A DNA stretch of 8,122 bases, from contig JAKBKR010000078.1 in NCBI GenBank assembly GCA_021832495.1, forward strand, positions 1 through 8,122, written 5' to 3'. The position numbers and the translations under genes were made by a program. This stretch comes from a bacterium. Lineage in GTDB: Archaea > Thermoplasmatota > Thermoplasmata > Lutacidiplasmatales > UBA184. The stretch's first letter is position 1, and every line of letters starts with the position of its first letter. The notes under the pieces were generated by a model. It searched no databases and was not told where the DNA came from. It saw only the letters and a program-made list of their open reading frames with translations. This document shows positions 1 through 6,621 of the stretch, piece after piece.

Positions 1-11
1 CCCCGGGGGCG

Positions 12-126
12 TGTCGGGAGGGGGATTTGAACCCCCGGCCCCGGGATTTCTCCGGCTCCGAACCCGCTGTCGGCAAGTTCGGACCCATATGAGTCCCGTG
101 CTCTAACCAGTCTGAGCCACCCCGAC
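12..126 (-). tRNA. Elongator tRNA-Met (anticodon CAT), interrupted by an intron
   Basis: Read on the minus strand, the full cloverleaf folds. The 7-bp acceptor stem GTCGGGG/TCCCGAC ends in one G-T wobble. The D arm is GCTC/GAGC with a GG-containing loop. The anticodon stem is CGGGA/TCCCG, the T arm is GGGGG/CCCCC with loop TTCAAAT, and the discriminator is A at position 12. The anticodon CAT is at 89-91. CCA is not encoded; CGC follows. The loop is split after base 37 by a 40-base intron (48-87), leaving a 75-base mature tRNA before CCA addition. G1-C72 pairing and the lack of the initiator pattern (three G-C pairs next to the anticodon loop) argue for elongator Met. A CAT-anticodon tRNA-Ile2 is the alternative, but the acceptor stem is not typical of it. 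The gene starts one base after the S3Ae stop codon, so it is probably processed from the same transcript. Confidence 0.93.
48..87 (-). other. tRNA intron at canonical position 37/38
   Basis: This 40-base insertion lies between A37 and A38 of the tRNA-Met anticodon loop, the usual site of archaeal tRNA introns cut by the splicing endonuclease EndA. It contains a 7-bp hairpin stem TCCGAAC/GTTCGGA, extended by GG/CC beyond a G-G mismatch. The loop bases CTC of the 5' exon can pair with GAG near the intron 3' end, followed by an AAA bulge in which the 3' cut falls. This gives a relaxed bulge-helix-bulge, because the 5' bulge is larger than the ideal three bases. The exact splice points are inferred from the cloverleaf. 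Confidence 0.88.
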
Positions 127-127
127 T

Positions 128-841
128 TCAGGAACTGGGCTGTGTGGGCAACGGCTCGCTTTCCGGAGCGTCGGACGAAACTGGCTCCATTGGTGTTTCC
201 GGTTGGGCAGAGGGAAGTTCGGGGATCTCTCCCACGACGTTGCTCGCCCGGATATCGATCTTCTTAAGCGGATAGAGGGGCGCCAGGCTCTTTGCCGCCA
301 GCCGAGATAGCTCTCCGTTGAGCATATCCCGCACTAGATCTGCACCGGCCCGTTTCGCCGCTTCCTCCGTGAGCGTATCTTGTATCTTATGGCGCAACAT
401 CGCCTTGAGACGGGTCTGTAACCGGTGTTCGCTCACCGCCACGGTCTTCACGGTGAAGACCACCCCGTCCTTGGAGGTCACATCGAATGAGAGGTCGATC
501 TTCGACCGTTTCCTCCGGGCGAGCCTTCGGATATAATCGCTCGTGAACTCGTGGCCGACGAACTTCGTGTTGGCCACGTGATTTTCCCCGATACCGACGA
601 TCTTCAGTCGGAGCTTGATGTGCGATGTGTTGGCATCGCCACTGCCCGAAACCTCGCTCAAGGTTGCCTCGGTGACCCGGCCGATGAGCTTCTCGGATTC
701 TTCCGCGGGAGTTTCCCCGATGTCGGCGTACTGGAACATCGATGGGGCCTTGATCTTGTACCACTCCTTGAGCTTCCACTTGTCCTTGATCGTGCGCCCC
801 TTCTGGGCCTTCTTCTCTCCGCCTTCCTTCTCCTTGGCCAT
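128..841 (-). CDS. rps3ae: 30S ribosomal protein S3Ae (eS1)
   Basis: This encodes a 237-residue small-subunit ribosomal protein of the S3Ae/eS1 family, found in archaea and eukaryotes and located on the platform of the 30S subunit near the mRNA exit. The N-terminus is lysine-rich and leads into the family's K-W-K-x-K-x-W-Y-x-I segment (residues 21-30) and the A-P-x-M-F segment that follows. A basic patch (R105-K114, RRLARRKRSK) precedes S-F-D-V-T-S-K-D-G (118-126), and K-I-D-I-R sits near 194-198. The last 30 or so residues are a proline- and acid-rich tail, variable in the family. The ATG at 841 was chosen because the homologous sequence begins there and a TATA-like box ends about 30 bases upstream; the frame stays open to 1039, but that extension does not resemble the family. 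The gene is followed after one base by tRNA-Met. Confidence 0.95.
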   Translation of the reverse strand: MAKEKEGGEKKAQKGRTIKDKWKLKEWYKIKAPSMFQYADIGETPAEESEKLIGRVTEATLSEVSGSGDANTSHIKLRLKIVGIGENHVANTKFVGHEFTSDYIRRLARRKRSKIDLSFDVTSKDGVVFTVKTVAVSEHRLQTRLKAMLRHKIQDTLTEEAAKRAGADLVRDMLNGELSRLAAKSLAPLYPLKKIDIRASNVVGEIPELPSAQPETPMEPVSSDAPESEPLPTQPSS

Positions 842-869
842 TTCTGTGCGGCGTGCGATTTCCTTTGCG

Positions 870-879
870 TAGATAAGGT
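870..879 (-). promoter_or_regulatory. TATA-like box of the S3Ae-tRNA-Met transcript
   Basis: On the minus strand the sequence reads CCTTATCTAC. Its centre lies about 34 bases upstream of the ATG at 841. With the usual archaeal spacing of roughly 26-27 bases from TATA centre to start site, transcription would begin about 8 bases before the ATG, so the mRNA would be almost leaderless. The core TTATCT is shared with two other boxes in this window. This is a motif-and-position call only. Confidence 0.5.
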
Positions 880-1040
880 TTAGGTTCGGACATCGCATGG
901 CGTTCTTGATGGGGCTGGTGGCCCCTCTCATCCCGAGACGCCCGAACGGAAGCACGTCGTCCGGCGAGAACACTTCCCACCGACCGGGGTCCGTCCATGA
1001 TAAGACGGTTACCTTCCCGTTGCGGCGGCTGCGAGCCAAG

Positions 1041-1059
1041 GATAACGGAAGGCGTTATC
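1041..1059. repeat. Perfect inverted repeat GATAACG-N5-CGTTATC over the divergent promoter
   Basis: Two 7-base arms, 1041-1047 and 1053-1059, are exact reverse complements separated by GAAGG. The right arm forms most of the TATA-like box of the AAA+ ATPase gene, and the left arm is the same box facing the minus strand. It could be an operator for a dimeric regulator that occludes the TATA box, or a bidirectional core promoter. The rest of the intergenic stretch (842 to about 1113) shows only the promoter boxes and no convincing gene. Confidence 0.5.
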
Positions 1060-1060
1060 T
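1053..1060 (+). promoter_or_regulatory. TATA-like box of the AAA+ ATPase gene
   Basis: The octamer CGTTATCT is preceded by a purine-rich GGAAGG that could act as the TFB-recognition element. Standard spacing places the transcription start near 1083. GTG codons lie in frame at 1084 and 1093 and an ATG at 1114, so the message would be leaderless or carry about 30 bases. The same octamer lies upstream of the M16 operon. Confidence 0.45.
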
Positions 1061-1113
1061 TTCCCTCCTTCTCACACAGGACCGTGACCGAAGTGAAAAC
1101 GACCGCTTCCAAG

Positions 1114-2583
1114 ATGCCGAAGGACGCACGGCAGTACGTGCCACCGGGGATCCAATTCCAGAACCACCTCAACGCGCTCTTGGAGGGGCTTCGGGGAAAG
1201 GGGCTGAGCCGGGAGGATGCCATGGCAGCGCTCTTCCCCGGTACCATCCTTCCGGGGGACACGTACGAGGATGTCCTGACCACGCTCTTCTCCCGGGCCC
1301 ATCTCATTCTCTTCGGGCCTTCGGGTAGTGGAAAGACCAATCTGGCGAAGGACCTCTGGGACCTCTTTCCGAAAGACAGCTGGGTGGTGGATGGATGCCC
1401 CCTTCAGGACCATCCGGCCAGCCTGTTGGACGAAGCGACGGCTGATCGGAATCCCCCGTGCCCGATCTGTATCCGTCGGTTCTCGCCCGACGGAACGGTG
1501 GACGCGTTCGATCCGAAGTCGGTCTCCGCTGAGAAGGTGCCCGTCCGGATCGCTCATCTGCGCGAGGGGTTTGGCTTTGCAAGGATCCAGGGCTCGTCCG
1601 AGGTCTTCCCCGACCATCTCACGGGTAACATCAATCTCGTGAAGCTGGAAGAGTTAGGGGACCCCATGAACCCCCTTGTACTTGAACCCGGCAAGCTCTT
1701 GCAGGCGAACCGGGGATTCCTCCTTGTCGATGAGATCGGAAAACTCCCCTTGGGTACTCAGAACGTGCTTCTCCAGGCACTGCAGGAGGGTACCGTGACC
1801 CCCGCCAAGTCCCGGGAGAGCTTCCCTTCCCGGTTCGTCGCGATCTGCACATCGAACCTTTCGGACCTTGACAACATCAATGACCCATTATCGGACCGGC
1901 TCACGAGCGTGCACGTGGAGTTCAACCGGAAGCACCGACGGAACCGTCGGATCGTCGAACTCGCGCGAGCCCGGGGGACCGCATTCTTCCAACCCGCCCC
2001 GTTGCTGGACACGGGAGTGCGCATGATCGAGCTTTGGCGGCTTAAGATGGCCGATGACAACCCGGACGTGGGCGAGGTCGGGAGCAATCGGACCATGATC
2101 GACATCGCGTACCGCACGGAGGCCTACGCCGAGTTGCGAGGGCACCCTATTCCCACATTCGATGATCTCAAATCCGGTCTACTCCACGGCATGCGCGGAA
2201 GGATCCGGGCGAGAAGTGGGGATTCGTTCGAACAGAACAGCCGGATGGTAGAGGATTTCGTGCAGAAGAATCTCGAGACGCTGGCGAAGCAATCCGCCAC
2301 ATCCTTCTGGTGCGGCTTCTTCCGCACCTCGTTGGGAGGGAACCAAAAAGATGGGGAGGCCGTGGTCACAGAGGGCCGCCGCCTCATCAAGGACAACGAG
2401 TTGCAGGCCCGGGTTGCCCAAGGTGAAAATCTCTTTGGCAACTTCCAGAAGCTCCAGGGCTACGTGACCGATCGCGGTGGTATCCCTCCCGGCGTGACCC
2501 CCTTGGCTGCGGCGTTGTCCACATTCGAGATCCTCGACCGCTTCTCGCTCTTTTCTTGCGAGGGCGTCACGGAAGACGATTAG
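1114..2583 (+). CDS. AAA+ ATPase of the Mg-chelatase (ChlI)/MoxR/PrkA-like type
   Basis: This encodes a 489-residue cytoplasmic ATPase, probably an oligomeric remodelling machine. Walker A is GPSGSGKT (68-75), Walker B is LLVDEI (203-208), sensor 1 is T-S-N (246-248), and DPLSDR (257-262) matches the position of the arginine finger. L-T-G-N-I (169-173) and A-N-R-G-F-L (198-203) before Walker B resemble both BchI/ChlI and PrkA proteins, and G-C-P-L-Q-D-H-P (94-101) recalls the G-C-P segment of bacterial PrkA. A C-P-I-C pair (116-119) lies in the insert between the Walker motifs. The region after residue 270 is helical in appearance and shows no PrkA kinase domain that I recognise. The substrate is unknown, and no VWA-domain partner of the kind that often accompanies MoxR/chelatase ATPases is present. 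The start is uncertain: ATG 1114 is chosen, GTG 1084 and 1093 fit a leaderless transcript, and ATG 997 is unlikely because it lies upstream of the promoter box. Confidence 0.82.
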   Translation: MPKDARQYVPPGIQFQNHLNALLEGLRGKGLSREDAMAALFPGTILPGDTYEDVLTTLFSRAHLILFGPSGSGKTNLAKDLWDLFPKDSWVVDGCPLQDHPASLLDEATADRNPPCPICIRRFSPDGTVDAFDPKSVSAEKVPVRIAHLREGFGFARIQGSSEVFPDHLTGNINLVKLEELGDPMNPLVLEPGKLLQANRGFLLVDEIGKLPLGTQNVLLQALQEGTVTPAKSRESFPSRFVAICTSNLSDLDNINDPLSDRLTSVHVEFNRKHRRNRRIVELARARGTAFFQPAPLLDTGVRMIELWRLKMADDNPDVGEVGSNRTMIDIAYRTEAYAELRGHPIPTFDDLKSGLLHGMRGRIRARSGDSFEQNSRMVEDFVQKNLETLAKQSATSFWCGFFRTSLGGNQKDGEAVVTEGRRLIKDNELQARVAQGENLFGNFQKLQGYVTDRGGIPPGVTPLAAALSTFEILDRFSLFSCEGVTEDD

Positions 2584-2613
2584 CGGCCGACCGCCCCGCT
2601 CCGCTAGCCTTGC

Positions 2614-2621
2614 CGTTATCT
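2614..2621 (+). promoter_or_regulatory. TATA-like box of the M16 operon
   Basis: The octamer CGTTATCT is identical to the box before the AAA+ ATPase gene and lies in the 80-base gap between that gene's stop and the M16 start. Predicted transcription start is near 2644, about 20 bases before the ATG at 2664. A GGAGGA at 2635-2640 resembles a Shine-Dalgarno core but is 23 bases from that ATG, too far for normal use. Confidence 0.42.
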
Positions 2622-2663
2622 GTAGCGGTGGTTAGGAGGAAGCGCGAGGCGCTGAAGCGTCCC

Positions 2664-4016
2664 ATGAGGAAGAACGGTCTCGGAACCAAAGGACCTGCTC
2701 GGAGGGGTCCGACCACCCCGGGTCTCATCTCGCCCCCGTTCTCCACGATGTTCACTCTCCCCAACGGTCTAGAGGTGATCCTTGCGCCCATCCCAGATTC
2801 CCCAATCGTGTCGAGTTGGGTGTGGTACCGGACGGGATCGGTCCACGAGCATCCGGGGATCACGGGCGCGGCCCATTGGCTTGAGCATATGCTCTTCAAG
2901 GGGTCCCGTCGGTTTGGTGTCGGTGAGGTGGACCGCGCCATCGTCGGTGTGGGGGGAAACCTCAACGCCTTCACCGATCTCGACTTCACGGCATACATCT
3001 CGGTGGTGCCGAAGTATGCGGTCGACCTGCCTCTGACGATCGAGGCGGACCGGATCACGGGTGCCACGATACCGGTGGAGGAGCTCGACAAAGAGCGGAA
3101 CGTGGTCCTATCCGAGCGGGAGATGAACGAGAACACCCCGGAGTTCCGGATAGAAGAGGAACTCTATTCCCTTGCCTACCGGGTCCACCCCTATCGATGG
3201 AACACCTTGGGTTATGCTGCGGACATCCGCGGCATGGACCGGACAAAGCTCGTGGAGTTCTATCAGACCTATTATCGGCCATCCCGAGCCACGCTCGTCG
3301 TGGCTGGCGGTTTCGATCTGACGGCCATCCGTCACCGGATCGAGACGCTGTTTTCCCCGATAGAGGACACCCCATCCCCGGTCCCGGTCCTCCCGGAGGA
3401 ACCTCCCCAGAGTGCGGACCGGGTGGCCACCCTGCACGGGCCAGGCTCGTCCTCGCTCGTGCGCATTGCCTGGCATGCCCCTCCCGTGGGGCACGCCGAT
3501 GCTGCGAGTGCACTTCTCCTATCGGCCGTCCTTGGCGGGGAGACGGAACTGTTCACTCCAGGGTACACTTGGGGACAGTCCCGGGAACATCCTTCCTCCC
3601 TGCTCTATCGAACGCTCGTGGACACCGATCTGGCGATCAGCACCGGATGTGAGTGGCAACCCTCCATTTATCCGGGGCTCTTTTCCCTCCGGGCCCGGGC
3701 GGCCGAGGATGTCCCACTAGAGCGGCTCGAATCCGCGATGACGAACCTTGTGGAGAAGGTACGTCGGAACGGGGTAGCTTCGTCGGAGCTCGAGTCGGCA
3801 CGGCAACGATTCCGGGTGAATGCGGGAACGGTCTGGTCGGGGACGACTCTCGCGGCTTTCCGCCTTGGATATTTCCGCTCCTTGGGAAGCATCGCATTGG
3901 AGCAGAACCTTTTCCAACGCACTCAGTCCCTCCGTATCCAGGAAGTGAACGCTTTTGCCCGAGGTCTTTTTGACAGCCCCCGGACCATGGTGCGGTTCGT
4001 ACCAGAGGGGACATGA
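2664..4016 (+). CDS. M16 family zinc metallopeptidase, catalytic subunit
   Basis: This encodes a 450-residue protein with the two-domain M16B architecture (mitochondrial processing peptidase/PqqL-like), N-terminal domain about 28-235 and C-terminal domain about 255-445. The inverted zinc motif HxxEH is intact as H71-W-L-E74-H75, within G-A-A-H-W-L-E-H-M-L-F-K-G. A glutamate at the expected distance of about 76 residues (E151, in L-S-E-R-E-M-N-E) supplies the third zinc ligand. The C-terminal S-S-L-L-Y-R-T-L-V (311-319) matches the family, but the R/Y substrate-binding pair expected just after it is missing (V319 and I325 by my alignment). There is no signal peptide or membrane segment, so it is likely cytoplasmic. 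The family cleaves peptides inside a closed two-subunit chamber; the partner is probably the other M16 protein at 5329-6621. ATG 2664 is preferred over ATG 2748, which starts at M-F-T-L-P-N-G, the beginning of the conserved domain. The stop overlaps the next start as ATGA. Confidence 0.92.
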   Translation: MRKNGLGTKGPARRGPTTPGLISPPFSTMFTLPNGLEVILAPIPDSPIVSSWVWYRTGSVHEHPGITGAAHWLEHMLFKGSRRFGVGEVDRAIVGVGGNLNAFTDLDFTAYISVVPKYAVDLPLTIEADRITGATIPVEELDKERNVVLSEREMNENTPEFRIEEELYSLAYRVHPYRWNTLGYAADIRGMDRTKLVEFYQTYYRPSRATLVVAGGFDLTAIRHRIETLFSPIEDTPSPVPVLPEEPPQSADRVATLHGPGSSSLVRIAWHAPPVGHADAASALLLSAVLGGETELFTPGYTWGQSREHPSSLLYRTLVDTDLAISTGCEWQPSIYPGLFSLRARAAEDVPLERLESAMTNLVEKVRRNGVASSELESARQRFRVNAGTVWSGTTLAAFRLGYFRSLGSIALEQNLFQRTQSLRIQEVNAFARGLFDSPRTMVRFVPEGT

Positions 4017-5326
4017 GCCTATCGCCCGCGCGATTGACACCGGAGGCCAAGGAGATGGCGGAGAAGCTCGCCCAGCCCCGCCTCGGCCGGTACCCTATTC
4101 CCAGTTATGATGGGGCTTCCCTCCCCAACGTCGGGGTCAGCGCCTTCGTCCAGACGGGGGGTAAGGGAAGGGAAGGCCTGCTTCCACCGCTCCGTGCGGA
4201 ATATCGCCAGCCCGAAGAGGCAGGAATGTCGATCGTGTTCCTCATCGACTCGTTCGGTTGGACAATGCTCGAGCGAGCCATCGCCTTGGCGGAGCGGGCC
4301 AATGAGCGGGCGCTCATGGGACACCTCGCCGACTGCGCCCGCCCCCTTACGACCGTCTTCCCTTCGACCACCAGTTCTGCCCTCGTCTCACTCTCGACAG
4401 GAATGGCGCCAGGCACGCATGGTATCGTGGGTCACACAGAGTATCTTCCGGCATGGGGGACGGTGCTCAACATGCTCCGGATGGCGCCCTCATGGGGAGG
4501 ACCCCGGGACCTAGCCGCCGGAAAGGGCTATCGACCGCAGGACCTGGTGAGCCATCCCAGCCTCTTCCGACGCGGACTGGGTGCCACCGCCCTGACCAAG
4601 TCGGACTTTGAAGGGACGGCCTTCACGAAACTGCTCTACGACGGCGCCGAGTTCCAAGGGTACGTCTCGCTCTCCGATCTCAGCCTCCATCTGCGCCGGA
4701 TCCTGCTGCGTCGACCCGACCAACGTCCCCGCTTGCTTTGGGTGTATTGGGACCTTCTGGACGCGGTCCATCATCTCAACGGCCCGCTGGATGAGCTCGC
4801 CCTGAGCGAACTCACACACCTATTTGGGGCCGTGGCCGAGGCGGCGTCGCGGATGGGTCCCACGGAACGGGAAGGGATATCCCTTTACGTCACAGGGGAC
4901 CATGGCCAAGTGCCCATCGACCCGCTCCGGGCACGCGCCGCCCACCAGGACCCGGTGCTCATGTCGCTCCTCCATCGCCCCCCTTCGGGTGAAAAGCGCG
5001 CCGCCTTTCTAGAGGCAGCCCGCGGGAAGGGACGCGAGCTCGCCGCGTACCTCGGCACCTGGGAGCGGGAGGGGTGGGCCCTGCTCCCGGTCGCCGACAT
5101 CATGAGCCAGGGGATCCTGGGTCCCGCACCATTGCACCCGGAACTCCGGGACCGTCTCGGTGATTTCCTGCTCTTGCCACCGGACAGCGAGACGCTGTAC
5201 TATCGCCCCCCCGGTTCCCGGGGAGCTGAGGACCGGTTCCTTGGCGGGAACCATGGGGGCCTGACCCGAGAAGAATTGCTGGTACCCCTTGTGACCACGA
5301 CGATGAACGACGTGGCGGGGTGGTGA
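4013..5326 (+). CDS. Alkaline-phosphatase-superfamily phosphodiesterase (type I phosphodiesterase/nucleotide pyrophosphatase)
   Basis: This 437-residue protein has the two-metal core of PF01663. Metal ligands visible in order are D79 (F-L-I-D-S-F-G-W), D250 and H254 in D-A-V-H-H-L-N-G-P (matching the D-x-x-G-H-x-x-G-P motif), D296-H297 (V-T-G-D-H-G), and H414 (G-G-N-H-G-G). F-P-S-T-T-S (116-121), followed by S-T-G-M-A-P-G-T-H-G, marks the nucleophile region; which Ser/Thr is the nucleophile is not settled by eye. The family hydrolyses phosphodiester or pyrophosphate bonds in nucleotides or lipid-derived compounds; the substrate here cannot be read. About 70 residues precede the catalytic core and are not a signal peptide, so the enzyme appears cytoplasmic. 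The start overlaps the upstream M16 stop by four bases (ATGA), with a purine run GAGGGG at 4005-4010, so translation is probably coupled. It lies between the two M16 genes. Confidence 0.9.
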   Translation: MSLSPARLTPEAKEMAEKLAQPRLGRYPIPSYDGASLPNVGVSAFVQTGGKGREGLLPPLRAEYRQPEEAGMSIVFLIDSFGWTMLERAIALAERANERALMGHLADCARPLTTVFPSTTSSALVSLSTGMAPGTHGIVGHTEYLPAWGTVLNMLRMAPSWGGPRDLAAGKGYRPQDLVSHPSLFRRGLGATALTKSDFEGTAFTKLLYDGAEFQGYVSLSDLSLHLRRILLRRPDQRPRLLWVYWDLLDAVHHLNGPLDELALSELTHLFGAVAEAASRMGPTEREGISLYVTGDHGQVPIDPLRARAAHQDPVLMSLLHRPPSGEKRAAFLEAARGKGRELAAYLGTWEREGWALLPVADIMSQGILGPAPLHPELRDRLGDFLLLPPDSETLYYRPPGSRGAEDRFLGGNHGGLTREELLVPLVTTTMNDVAGW

Positions 5327-5328
5327 AC

Positions 5329-6621
5329 ATGCGGAGTGCGTTCGACCTTGAGCGATTCGAACTCCCGGGAGGCATCCCGATCGTATTCCAACGGTTTCCT
5401 CGAACGAGCGGCATCTCAGTCGTTTCTTGGGTAGGTGACGCTTCGACTGCGCACGATAAACGCGGAAAGGAAGGGTTGGCGACCCTGACCGGGCGGCTCC
5501 TCAAGTCGGGGACGAGTCGACACACCAAGCGGGTGCTGGCCGATGAACTCGATCGGATCGCAGCCAGCATCAGCGTGGAAGTGGATGGCGACGCGACCAC
5601 CGTGGAGATTCGTGGCCCCACCGTTCTCGAGGACCGACTGATCGAACTCCTGCTCGAAGTGGTGTACGATCCGGTGTTCCCCTCGGACGAAGTGGACCGC
5701 GCCCGCCGCATGACCATCGAACGGTTGCGGCGCGACCTGACGCAGCCCACATCCCTTTCCGAACGACGCTTCATGGAGGCACTTTTCCCCCCGGGGCATC
5801 CCTACCATTACAGCCCCATGGGGGAAGTGCGGTCCGTGGGCCGGATCACTCGGGCCGACCTTCGCGAATTCCATCGCAGACACTACACGGCGCCCGGGTC
5901 AAAGTTCGCGGTGACATCGAGCCGAGATGCGGAAGAGGTTCTCGGCACGTTGCGACGGGCTCTTCGGACCCACGAACTGAGCGACCGACCGGTCCCGAAG
6001 GTAAGCCCTCCCAGCGTGCGGGAGCGTAACGGGGGGTCCCCACGGGTGTTTCCCGTGAAAGGTTCCCAACAAGTGAGCGTGATCGTGGGAGGACTTGCTC
6101 CCGCGATCGGCGACCCGTCGCGGCCGGCCTTGGAGCTCGCCCATGAGGTACTGGGCTCCCGACCGGTACTCTCCCGATTGTTCCAAGTGGTCCGGGAACA
6201 GAACGGGCTCGCCTACTACGCCGACAGCAGTCTGCACATGATGAAACGCGGGGGATACTGGCTTGCGACCGCCGGAACGGCCCTCTCATCCGTGGGTCAA
6301 GTTCGCGATCTCCTCCTCAAGGAAGTGCGGGAGATGGGGAATTCAGAAGTGCCTCCCAGTGAGCTCGACACCATCCGAAACAGTTACATCGGCAGTCTTC
6401 CGCTCCTTCTGGACACACCCCAGTCGGCCCATACCCTCGCCCAAGAGGTGACTATCTATGAACTCCCGCTCGACCATCTGTTGCACTGGCCCGAGAGGCT
6501 CAAAGAAGTCTCTCCGCGGGAGCTCCAGGAAGCCGTGCGTACCCGGCTGGGTTCCTGGTCGGATCCCTTGGTCGTGCTTTCCGGGCCCCCCTTCCCAGCC
6601 ACCCAAACCGATACTGCATGA
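5329..6621 (+). CDS. M16 family protein, non-catalytic subunit with R/Y pair
   Basis: This encodes 430 residues with the M16 two-domain fold: N-terminal half with L-P-G-G-I-P-I-V-F near the start, F-F/Y-R-R-H-Y-type segment at 181-186 (F-H-R-R-H-Y), and C-terminal half with S-R-L-F-Q-V-V-R-E-Q-N-G-L-A-Y-Y (282-297). The zinc motif is lost: the segment aligned to HxxEH reads T52-L-T-G55-R56, so it cannot bind zinc in the usual way. In contrast R289 and Y296 form the R/Y pair that holds substrate C-terminal to the cleavage site. This combination is that of the non-catalytic partner in heterodimeric M16B enzymes. No signal peptide is seen. ATG 5329 was chosen; GTG at 5323 would overlap the upstream stop as GTGA and GTG at 5320 is also in frame, adding only two or three residues. 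GGTGA at 5322-5326 may help initiation. The stop overlaps the next start as ATGA. Confidence 0.9.
   Translation: MRSAFDLERFELPGGIPIVFQRFPRTSGISVVSWVGDASTAHDKRGKEGLATLTGRLLKSGTSRHTKRVLADELDRIAASISVEVDGDATTVEIRGPTVLEDRLIELLLEVVYDPVFPSDEVDRARRMTIERLRRDLTQPTSLSERRFMEALFPPGHPYHYSPMGEVRSVGRITRADLREFHRRHYTAPGSKFAVTSSRDAEEVLGTLRRALRTHELSDRPVPKVSPPSVRERNGGSPRVFPVKGSQQVSVIVGGLAPAIGDPSRPALELAHEVLGSRPVLSRLFQVVREQNGLAYYADSSLHMMKRGGYWLATAGTALSSVGQVRDLLLKEVREMGNSEVPPSELDTIRNSYIGSLPLLLDTPQSAHTLAQEVTIYELPLDHLLHWPERLKEVSPRELQEAVRTRLGSWSDPLVVLSGPPFPATQTDTA

Noticed and set aside
12..126. Initiator tRNA or tRNA-Ile2 rather than elongator tRNA-Met
   Set aside because: G1-C72 pairing and the anticodon stem CGGGA/TCCCG do not fit the archaeal initiator; the acceptor stem does not look like tRNA-Ile2, though a decisive call needs a covariance-model search.
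997..1113. N-terminal extension of the ATPase from ATG 997
   Set aside because: It would place the start upstream of the TATA-like box at 1053-1060, and the added residues (Cys- and Arg-rich) do not resemble the family.
387..1340. Long minus-strand open frame of over 300 codons overlapping S3Ae and the ATPase gene
   Set aside because: It overlaps two well-supported genes in another frame, is rich in Arg, Pro and Gly as expected of shadow frames in GC-rich DNA, and resembles no family.
2556..2663. Earlier start of the first M16 gene inside the ATPase gene
   Set aside because: The added 36 residues are low-complexity (Arg, Ala, Pro), and the TATA-like box at 2614-2621 implies a start downstream of it.
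5100..5774. Minus-strand open frame of 224 codons across the phosphodiesterase and second M16 genes
   Set aside because: It is antisense to two clear protein families; its composition (Ser and Arg runs) is typical of a shadow frame.
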